From: Ovis canadensis
Taxonomy: Eukaryota > Chordata > Mammalia > Artiodactyla > Bovidae
Assembly (NCBI RefSeq): GCF_042477335.2
Contig: NC_091257.1
Coordinates: 46,780,501-46,844,500 of the forward strand
DNA length: 64,000 nucleotides
Direction: 5' to 3'
The notes beneath the pieces are model-generated. The model made no database searches. It was given only the letters and a program-made list of their open reading frames with translations, and was not told where the DNA came from. Below, piece by piece: positions 45,401 through 57,400 of this stretch; positions within the stretch are counted from its first letter, which is position 1, and each line of letters opens with the position of its first letter. The position numbers and the translations under genes were made by a program.

Positions 45401-48400
45401 ATTAAGGGCTTTCCTGGTGGCTCAGATGGTAAAGATGCTCTGCCTGCAATGCAGGAAACCCGGGTTCGATCCCTGGGTCAGGAAGATCCTCTAGAGAAGG
45501 GAATGCTACCCATTCCAGTATTTTTGCCTGGAGAATTCCATGGACGGAGGAGCCTGGAGGGCTACAATTCATGGGGTCACAAAGAGTGAGACACAACTAA
45601 GCAACTAACATACTTCATCTATCTACTAATATCTATCTATTATCTATCTACCTACCTACCTACTGGGTTGGCCAAAAACCCAAATGAACTTTTTGGCCAA
45701 TCCAATACATAGCCATATATGGGACAAACATCTCTTACCCTAACAGCCTCCCTACATTTCTCCCTACCCAGTGTTTCTCAGACCTATTAGTCGTTTTATT
45801 TTTTTCTCTTGCATCAGAAGATAGAGATTTTGTTTTCCTCACACCTGGGTATTTTATTATTATTACTGTTATTTCTGATTATAAGTATGTAGAGAATGAA
45901 ATGAACAAATCTATGCTGGTTTGTGATCTGTTCTCCAAAGAGCAGTCTTATTTTTATAATAACTTTGTAAAATATCAGCTGCTCAAGAATGCAAACTTTA
46001 AAAAGGACAGAATATATTTTACTTTAAAAACTGTTGCTTTGGGAGAGCTATGTTTAGAACCTTTGAAATATAAATGTTGTCCTCCTTCCAAATAATACAA
46101 TTCCAAATAAGGATGATGTTTAAAAACTGTCTGTCTCTGCTACTTAATACACACACAAAGCTGACATTGTATATACAAGATACTAAAAGTGTGGATATGA
46201 CAGGTTGAATATTAAGTTAATGACTGATTGATGTAAGGATCACTTTTAGCAATTACAAGAACATTATGTATTTAATTCAGTGAAAATCTATCATGTTAAA
46301 AAATTTCTAGGCGCTGAAAGTTTCCAATAATTTCTTTAATATCCATTTTGTTTCTAAAGCTTGCCTGTTTTATAGTTTTAGTGTTTTAGTTTATTTTCCT
46401 AACTTTGTTTTGTAGAATAAAGAGTTTGTGAGCTGTCAAAAAGAAAATTTTAGTCAATCAGACAAAATGCCATATTTTGGGTCAAGAGTTGATTTAATAT
46501 AATTCCACAGATGTGTATCTTGCTTTCAAGGAAAAATGAATAACCAGTTTGGAATTTATTTAAGGATACTAACATAATTTGTCTGGCACTGCTTTCACTC
46601 AAGATATATGTTAATATGACTGTTCCCTAGTCATTTAAATTAAGCATTTAGAATGCAAGTTATAAACTGCTAATATCCAAAACGACAGCCTGCTAGCAAC
46701 ACACGGCTAAGACATACATTTTAATTTTCTGTGTTAGCTCAGCACACAAAATACGCATGCGCAGCACCATGAGCAAATAAACTGCAAGACATCATCGCCA
46801 CCTGGCCCATTTAATGAAGTATGGCAAGTGGTCGAGGAGACTGAATGTGTAGAAGGAGTAGCGAGTGATCTCTGTCACCGTCCATGCGACCAGAAAAAGC
46901 ACCACACTCTCCTCATTCTGGATCTGCGGAATTACAGAGAACGTTACAGGTTCATTGAACTTCTTTCTCCATGAATATTTTTTTTCATTATTTACTATGT
47001 GTCTTTTGTTATAATGGAGAGTTAGGGTTAGAAAGATGCAATACAGACAACTCAATGCAGTCACCACTACCTAGGTCTTTACCAACATCATATTTAAATA
47101 TGCCGTTAACAGAAGAATGGTTGAATTTCTACTGGGTCCTCCCTGTCCCCTTTTGTTACAGCCAATAACTCAACCATCCCAGGACAATATCAGCCTCTCA
47201 GAACCTGTACGCACTGTCCAGAACAGCATCTCTTTTTATTTGATTGATCTCTTTTATTTATTGGTTGGACTCCTGCTCTTAAATGACAAGGCAATCTGAA
47301 TGAGGGCCTGATTTTATACGTGTACATGTGTGTCTACTGCCATCTGTATGGCAGGCACTGGTTAGGGACCAGGTGGACTGAGTCAGCTGAGTGAAAGATT
47401 CTAGTCGAGAGGGTTGAAGTGTAGAGCAGTAAAGGGCAGAAGGTCAGCCATCTGTCCCCATGCAGACTGGAGACCATGAGCCCAGCAGGCCATGGAAGGG
47501 AGGTTATGTGTCACCACAAGCAGACAGGACAAGTCAGGCATCTGAGGGAAAGGAGAGGAGGCCAGAGAGCAGTCCTCAAGTAGACAGGAGGCTCCAGAGG
47601 CTGTCAAAAAGGTCAGGAGGGCCCATGTGGGAAATGCTTCTGTCATGGGTTTAAGAGGACCAATGGCTTGAAATGCTAAACATGGTGTTTGTTTGTCTAA
47701 AAGGCTTTAAGCCATAATTAGACTCGAGTCTCTCTCCTGTCATGCTTCAATAAGTAGCAAGCTTATTTTTCTCTAAGTTCCTTAACTCTTCTTACTTTTA
47801 ATTGAGTCTTTTCCAAGTATTCAGAGCTACAGAGCTAGATTAACTGTGTGTGTCTCTAGCTACAATGCTCGACGCTAAATGAGGAAAAAGGAACTGCTTA
47901 CACTGACAACTTCAATTACATAATCAAATACAATACACACAACTTCAACAGAAAAGAAAATTCTCATTTCACTACGTGACAGAATAGGAACATTTTACTT
48001 CATTTTATTTTACTTATTTAAAAAAATTTTTATTTTATACTGGAGTATAGCCAATTAACAGCGCTGTGGTTGTTTCAGGTGCACAGTAGAGCGACTCAGT
48101 CATACATATAAATGTATTCATTCTCTCCCAAACTCCCCTTCCCCTCCAGGCTGCCACATAACATTGAGCAGAGAAACACTGATTTTAAAAACTGCAAAAC
48201 TCCACAGGAGAGTATATTATGGCCATAAAAATGCCAGTCTGGGGGTTTGCTGGTGTTTCAAAGCCATTCTATGAAAGTGCTAAGTCAATGTACAATCCCA
48301 CTTACATCCAAACCCAACCCTTCTTTGGCCAAGGGTTCTGCTTCCTGAAATATAGTCAGGTTAATATTTTGGGTTCCTGTTAATAAGAAAGCTTTCCTGC

Positions 48401-51400
48401 TGGCTCAAGTAGATGGAGTGTCATGTCACTTACTGGTTTTATACTGTGAGTAACGAGCCACACCATGAAGATTCTTGAACTCACTTGGACCCCAGCCACA
48501 AGCACAGAAGTAGGTACAATTCCTTAAAAAGAAAAACAAGTCAACCACTGCCCCAAATGCAATCTCTGCCAAACATAAAAATCAAATAGAAAAAAAACTC
48601 ACCAATTAAACAGTGGACTATCTGTAAGCAAACAAACAAACAAACAAAAATCACATGTCAATAGCATAAAATAAATCCCTGTCACCTGGTTTTAAATGAA
48701 TCTATGGGGAGTAAGTAATAAGCATAATAAGACTGATTCTGCTCCAACAGACATATTTTCAAATAAATATGATATAAAAACAAGCATCGTTGAAAACTTA
48801 CCTCAAGCAAGGCAAATGTCTGGAAAAATTTAAGTGTCTTCTGAATACTTTTATATAAACCTTTGTGTGTTCCTTTTTCCATGTAAAAACGTACCATGGC
48901 AATAGCTAGTACCAACCACCTAGAGAAAATAAAAGCATTTTATAAAGCTCTATCAGAATGAAGTCTCCTGAACCCTGAAAAGATATGTCATAACTTATAC
49001 AGTACTAGCATGTACGTGTTAATATGCTCAGTTCATTATTCTATTTTCAAAAACCCACAGGAAGAAATGACAAACATCATTTTTACATTGACTCCTCAAG
49101 GAAATAAACAGGAGTGGGTAGCCCTTCCCATCTCCAGGGGATCTTCCCAACTGGGGCATCAAACCTAGGTCTCCCGCATTGCAGGCAGATTCTTTTACCA
49201 GCTGAGCCACAAGGGAAGCCCAAGAATACTGCAGTGGGTAGGTTATCTCCCAAACCAGGGATCAAACCTAGGCCTCCTGCATTGTAGGCAGATTCTTCAC
49301 CAGCTCAGCCACAAGGGAAGCCCAAGAATACTGCAGTGGGTAGGCTATCCTTTCTCCAGTGGATCTTCCTGAATCGAACTGGGGTCTCCTGCATTGCAGG
49401 TGGATTCTTTACCAACTGAGCTATCAGGGAAGTCCGTATTCAAGATCAGCTACACACAAATGTCAAACAATGTGCACTGTATTTTTGGTTTCAGCAGATA
49501 AACTGACAGACTGAAGAAGTAGGTTTCTCTACCAAAAATGAAGTCATTATAAAGTCCCTTTCATAACTATATAAAGATTTGATGTAAAGAGCTGTATGTG
49601 TATAAATATGTATTTTATACAAATATATAGTTATAAGTAAAAGTCATTAATAAGAACCATTAATGTTTTTTATAATTTCCATTAAATAAAAACAATGGTG
49701 GTGCTGCAGAAGGAACACACATAGAAGGTCAGATGTAAACTTGCTTTTATAACCTTTATAAACATTTTTATTTATTCACTTATTTATTTTTCATTTCTGG
49801 CTGTGCTGGGTCTTTATTGTCGTATGCAGGTTTTCTCTGGTTGTGATCAGGGGCTACTCTCTAGTTGTCATGCACAGGCTTCTCATTGCACTGGCTTCTC
49901 TTGTTGTGGAGCACGGGCTCTAGAGCACAGGTTCAACAGTTGTGGTACACAGACTTGGTTGTTCCACGGCATGTGGGATCTTCCCAGATCAGGGATTGAA
50001 CCCATGTCTCCTGCACTGGCAGGCGGACTCTACCACTGAGCCACCAGGGGAAGCCTCAAGCCTGATTCTAAAACTAGTGGTTACCAAGTGGGAAAGGGAA
50101 GGGGAGAGGGATTAAGACAAGAATAGGGGGTTAAAAGACACAAACTACTATGTATGAAATAAACAAGGAACAAGGATATATCATATGGCACAGGGAAATA
50201 CAGCCAGTGTTTTATAATAACTTCAAATGGAGCATATTCTATAAAAATACTGAGTCACTATGCTGCACACCTGAAACTAATATTGTAAATCAACTACACT
50301 TTCTTTAAAAAAGAGTTCATTTTCAAAAAAGAAAAAATGCACATCCCCAACCCTTTCAACTTGGTGGTGGTTTAGCCACTAAATCGGGTCTGGCTCTTGT
50401 GACCCCATGGACTGTAGCCCACTCAGCTCCTTTGTCCACTTATACATTCAATGTAGTTGTGGTGAATTAACGGTACTTATAAACACAAATCAAACCTGTG
50501 GACACCAGCTTTCTTACCAGTCAGATACTCAGTCTCCAAGAGTCCCTGATAAGAGGTCATTTGAAGTTTAAAAAAGTTGCATCACCTGTAACTTTTAAAC
50601 ATCTTTAATAACACACTCATGGAAACGAATAGCTGCCCCAGGCTTTTAGAAACAGTGGTCTCCAAAGTGACTAGTTAAATGGATTTATGAATTAAAAAAT
50701 TATTACACAGTTTTAACTTTTTAATTAAAAAGCACTCATAAAATAGACAAATGGCTTAAAGGTGCCTATGAAGAAATGACTGATTGAGTGGGATGAAAAG
50801 CAGATTCAACAGAACAGTGAGAAAATAGTAGAACAGTAGTACTTCAACCGTGGGAATGCTCCCTCCTCAGCACAGAATGAGTAAAGATCAACCACTTTCT
50901 AGTGAGAATGACGTGAAATCAGGCAAATGTCTGAAACTATCACAAAGACCTTTGAAATGCAGAAGTACTGAAGTAATAGCAAGTACACTTTTAGAGTGCT
51001 TTCAATGTTCTAGACACTGTCCTATATATATATATATAGTTAACATATTAATATTTCATCCTCACCATAACCCTATGAGGTAGCAACTACTATTACCCTA
51101 TTTCACTGCTGTGGAAATAGGAGAAAGGGCCATAGGCCAGTCAGCTGGGACCTAAACCCACCACGCATCTCACAGCCTATGCTCGTCAACTACTCCGCTG
51201 TACTGGTCGGGCCCTAAGTATACACTGTACCTGGTGTGTTGTGCTGAGTCACTCAGTCATGTCCAACTCTTCGCAACCCCATGGATTGTAGCCCACCAGG
51301 CTCCTCTGTCCATGGGATTCTCCAGGCAAGAATACTGGAGTGGGTTGCCATGCCCTCCTCCAGGGGATCTCCCAACCCAGGGATCAAACCCAGGTCTCCC

Positions 51401-54400
51401 ACATTGCAGGTGGATTCTTTACCATCTGAGCCACCAGGGAAGCCCAAGAAGACTGGAGTGGGTAGCCTATCCTTTCTCCAGGGGATCTTCCCGACCCAGG
51501 GGATCTTCCCGACCCAGGGATCAAGCGGGGGTCTCCTATACTGCAGGGGGATTCTTTACCAGTTAAGCTACCAGCCTGGGGACACTAGCTAATCATAAAA
51601 ACACATGTATTTAAATTGCACTAATTTTTAGTTATACAGAGTGTTACACTCAGATATTTCAGCTGACAGTAGTATGCTATCAGGAAAGTTTGAAGGCCAT
51701 TGTTCAATACAAGATAATCACCATGCAGAGACATCTAAGGACTTATCCTAAGGCTTAGAGTAAGTTCATGGTGGAGGTCTCTTAAAGCCCATTGCTGTTC
51801 TCTTTTTACTACACCATGGCTTCCTGGATTCAGCTCATGGTTTCACCCCACATTGGACCCAACACTCAGTCCTGTGCTGGTTTCATCTGAGTGTGCTCAT
51901 CTGAAGGATGTTTTAGGTACCTTCCAGTTGTAAAATGTTATGATTTTCAATATCCTCAATTCCAAGGCCTTATATGACTTCTAGTAAGAAAACAAGCTTC
52001 ATAAGTTGTTTTAATTCAGAGCTTCCCTGGCGGCTCAGGGTAAATAACCCGCCTGGCCCGACTGAAGTGACTTAGCAGCAGCAGCCAATGTAGGACATGG
52101 GTTTGATCCCTGGACCAGGAAGATACCACACGCGCAAAACAAAAATTATTACACTACCAAAGAATTCATCAGAAAATTCATCAAGATGATAAGTTTTCTA
52201 TATTTTTAAAAACAGGATATAAAAATCCAAGCATCCTTAACAGTAACACATTTTACTGTTGTCCCATAGGTGGCAGTATTGTACCAACTATTAATAGTAC
52301 AGTATTAGAATACCACCACTAACCTGTTGGAAATAAAAGAAATGAACACTCTAGGGCTATAAAGGACCATGGAACCATCTATGCTCTCACCTGTTTTTCA
52401 ATAAATACAGCCAGAAGCTCATCTGAACTAATCCATTCTCACCTCCTAAGCCCTCCATCACAAAGGGTGAGGATCAAAATTTCTCTTACAGGCCCTGCAT
52501 TTAAGTGACCCTGGACTGCTACCCCCATCAGTTGAGTCATTATAATTTTAAAGATTTCCAGAAGCAACTAGAGCTTCTACAATTCGGAATTCTTTTCTGG
52601 AAAGTTTTCTTAAAAAATATTTCAGAGCTATCAATTACACAAATATGAACCCAGACACTTTCAGTCCTTAACAAAACACTCTCTTTGGAAAATATAAACA
52701 TGTGTTCCACATGTAGAAGGTTTCTTACTTGCTTGATTCATTTATTTATTCATTCAGCTTCAGTATCAACATTTATTGCTACGCCAGGTACTGTGCTAGG
52801 TCCTGGGGAATTAGAGATAACACGTAGTTCCAGTAAGTGGAGACAACACAACAGTGCAGCAAGGAGAGAGATGTATCATTTCCTAAACACCTTACGGCAC
52901 TCACTCAACTCCTTCTTCTTACGCGCTATGGCTGTGATGACCCTAAAAAATCTTACTGAAGGTGGACCTCTCTCTTCCAGATGTCTTCTGGTGCCTCTTT
53001 TTCTCCTACTATCTCTTGGAGACCACCTGCTTTTTTAAGAACTTGGTTATCTACACCTATATCTCCTATTTTTTAAAATTTCAACACTACTTAAAAAAAT
53101 TTTTTATGAACAACTTCAAACATATACAAAGGTGTAGAGCATGAATGAAAGGTGTAGAGCTGAAACTCCAATACTTCAGCCACCTGATGCGAAGAACTGA
53201 CTCAATGGAAAAGACCCTGATGCTGGGAAAGACTGAAGGCAGGAGGAGAAGGGGACGACAGAGGATGAGATGGTTGGAGAGCATCACTGACGCGATGGAC
53301 ATGAGTTTGAGCAGGCTCTGGGAGTTGGTGATGGACAGGGAAGCCTGGTGTGCTGCAGTCCGTGGGGTCACCAAGAGCTGGACACAACTGAGCAACTGAA
53401 CTGAACTGACAGCATGAATGGTACTATGAACCCTGTTTGCCACTGCCCTGCTTTAACCAGTATCATCTTTTAAATTTTTTAAATTCATTTTATTTTTTGA
53501 CCACAAGGTATGTGGGATCTTAGTTCCTTGATCAGGGATTGAACCTGTGCCCCCTGCAGTGGAAGCACAGAGTCTTAACGACTGGACCACAGGAAGACCC
53601 AACCAGTATCATCTTACAAATAATTTTGTTTCGTCCAGACTTCTATTCACTTCTCTCCCCACAAGGCTTCCTCTCTGACTGTTCTGAATTAAATCTCATA
53701 CATCCTATAATATGATTGATAAATGCTTAATGATGTATTTCTCAAAGGTTTATTTTCCATAAACAGAACCAAAACACCACTATCCCATGTGAAGATCTGA
53801 ATGAGAACTTCTTCAGTCACAAAACAGAGTTAAGATACAACTGTCTCAGAATTTTTAAAAATCATAATTGGGGGAATTCTCTGGTGGTCCAGCGGTTAGG
53901 ACCCAGTGCTGCCAATGCAGGGGGCATGGGAGTGACCCGGATTGGTGAACCAAGATCTCATATACAATACAGCCAAAAAAAAAAAAATCATGACTGAAAT
54001 AAGATTCATTCACTGTAATTAGTTGCTATGTCTTTTATGACTATGTCGATCTATACATTTTGCCTCCTTCCATCTATCCTTTCATCTCTCCTCCCTTCTC
54101 TTTCTCGAAAACTTTATCTGTTGAAGACACTGGGTGGTTTGAATGGATAAAATGCACTATTTACAATAGCCAGGACATGGAGCAATCTAAATGTTCTTTG
54201 GGGAGGGAGGTGGGAAGGGGGTTCAGGATGGGGAACACATGTACACCTGTGGTGGATTCATGTCAATGTATGGCAAAACCACTACAACATTGTAAAGTAA
54301 TTAGCCTCTAATTAAAATAAATAAATTTATATAAATAAATGTTCTTTGACAGATGGCTGGATAAACAAAATGTGGAACATATATACAATGGAATATTACT

Positions 54401-57400
54401 CAGCCATAATGAAGGAATGAAATCGGGTCATTTGTAGCAATGTGGATGGACCTAGAGTCTGTCATACAGAGTGAAGTAAGTCAGAAAGAGAAAAACAAAC
54501 ATTATATATCAATGCATATATGTGGAATCTAGAAAAATGGTACAGATGAACCTATCTGCAGGGCAGAAACAGAGACACAGACCTAAGAGTGTGGACCTGG
54601 GGGCACAAAGGGTAGGGGATGAACTGGAAGAGAAGGATTGACAAATGTACGCTACATTGTATAAAATAGCTAGCGAGTGGGAAGCTGCAGTATAACACAG
54701 GGAGCCCAGCAGTATAAGCCCGGCTCTGTGATTACCTACAGGGGTGGTGTGCAGGGGGGTGGGGTGGTGGGGGGTGAGAGGAAAGTTCAAGAGGGAGGGG
54801 ATATATGTATACATATAGCTGATTTATTTTGTTGTACAACACTATAAAGCAACTATACTCCAATTAAAAAAAACAAACAAACAAAAGCTGGCACAGATCC
54901 ACACATGGATTCATCCTCCCCAGGAATAAAATATATGTCTATTACTTAACATGTTGAGAAACATACATGCCTGAACCTTGGGTCTGGTGCTCTGCTAACA
55001 TACACTGTGTACACAGTGAGAATATCTCAGTTTCTGCACAAAGTGCACTTTTCAATTCACCACTAGGAATAGCAATTATCATTTCTAAACACCCACTATG
55101 TGTCAGGCATCTCTGTCGACCACTTCAAATCCACTTAATTCCTTGTAATAATCTAACAAAGTAGTTGTGTTGTTCCTTTGACAGATGAGAAAACCCAGGG
55201 TCAGAGAGGTTATGGAACTTATCTGAGGTTACCCGGCTAAAAAGGGGTGAAAACACAACCTTCAATTATCACCGTCCCGTACTGCTTACAGGTTAGAATC
55301 CAAACATGTTAGGGAAGCATGTCAGGCCTGCGCGAAGGGGCAGGTTACCGGTCCATCTTTCTATCCCAGCCTATGCTTCAGACCCACTTGTTTTCACCCC
55401 AACAGCATGTCAAGTGGTGTCACATCTCTGTACACTAACTCCTGCTGCTTCCTCAGCCCTGCCAAGTAAATAACACCTTTCTCTGATTCTCCCTACCTCC
55501 AGGCATGACACCTCTGCAGAACACTTACTTCATCCCGTCTTTCACTGCAATCTATAAATGTCCCTGGTAACGCTTCTCCAAGCGCAGGGCCTAAAATATT
55601 TAGCTTTTGTCTCTCACTTGACCTAAGACAATGCATAAATACACGCAGGCTTCAAAAGTGTGTGCGGCAAAACAAAAAAGAAGAGAGAGAAAATACTCCT
55701 AGCCAAGCATCTATTATGAACAAGTACCATAAAAATCCTAATTACATGATTACTTAACTAAATCAATTCTATCCTGTAGTTCTACTCTGGGAATTCATCC
55801 TAAACAAGTAATTCAAGAGAAACAAATTAAAGGATAATATCATTAGAGGCATGATTTGGACTATCACTGTAACAACTCTATTCACTTTTATATAACCATG
55901 AAAGAGTGTAATTTTGAAAACTACATGGAAATATTTGGTGAAATAGTGCATGAAAACTGAATATCCAACAGAGTAGATATTGTAACTACAATACTCTATC
56001 AGTACATTCATTTACCCAACAAATACTGGGTTGGCCAAAAGGTTCCTTTGGGTTTTTCTGCAAGATGTTATGGAGAAACCCAAACGAACTTTTTGGCCAA
56101 ACCAATATTTCTTGAGAGTTTCACGGCGCTAACATTGTATAGGGCCTGAGAAGCAGACCAATAAGCAACAAGATGATTTAGTAAAATTCATCATACAGTT
56201 ATATGGTAACAAGCATGATGGAGAAAAATAAAGCAGGCAAAGGGGATAAGGAGTGCTTTGTAAGCAGCTGCTACTTAAATGAAGACAGCCAGGGAAGGCC
56301 TGCCTGAGTATGGCAATTTGAGTAAAAATCTGAACAAAGTTACTCTCATGAGACATTACAAGGAAAAATGAAAAGTCATGCTGAGCTTATAGAATTAGGC
56401 AATTTCTTTTTTACACTTTTGTAAAAATTTCATTTCTCAGATATTGTTTGATTTCAAAACTATTACCAAAAAAACCAATAAACCTTCCAAAGTTCTTCTA
56501 AAAGTGAAAAAACCAAGCAAATAAACGAAAAGAACCTCTGCATTAGCAGATGTAAGCTATTATATATAGACTAAACAAGGTCCTACTGTATAGCACAGAG
56601 AACTATATTCAATATCCTATGATAAATCATAATGAAAAAGAATATATAAAAACAGAATGTCCATATGTGTATAACTAAGTCACTATGCTACAGAGCATAT
56701 ATACAGCAGAGATTGGCACCACACTGTAAACTAAACTTCAATTTTAAAAAAAATCAGTTGCTAGGATCCTAAATCTTAAATGTTCTCCATTCCAAAATAA
56801 ATATGGCAACTATGTGAGGTGACAGATGTGCTAACTAATCTTATGATGAAAATCACTTTATAATATATACATATACCAAGTAATACATCAAGCAATCATA
56901 TTGTACACCTTAAACTCCCAGTGTTAGGTGTCAGTTACAACTCAAAAAAGGTGGGGAAAAAAAAGCAGGCAAAAAAAGAAAAGAACCTCCAAACCACTCA
57001 ATGTACACGTGTGTCCCACTTCGAATACCACAGCTTTGCCAACCTCATCTGCACAATGTCTGCACTATGTCCCTTCAATTAAATCAGGAAGCTTCACTGC
57101 ATCTCATGCCTATTTTCAGAACTCATCTCACTTGAAATAGCCACCTTCTACATATGCAAATCCTACTCTTTCTTCAAATCTCAACGCCTCTAGAAAGCTT
57201 CCAAAGAGTTAGTTACATGGATTATTCCATTTCTGCTCCCCTTGCCTTTGAACAACTGAGAGACAAGTTTCTGGGGAAGCAGTGATTTTGCCGAGCCAGG
57301 GAGGAAGGTCAGGAATGAAGTTTGAGAACACAACGGAGAGAACATTTAACTCTGTTTCAGGTGGGGTAAGACACCCAGAAAACTTCAAAGAGGTGACTTG

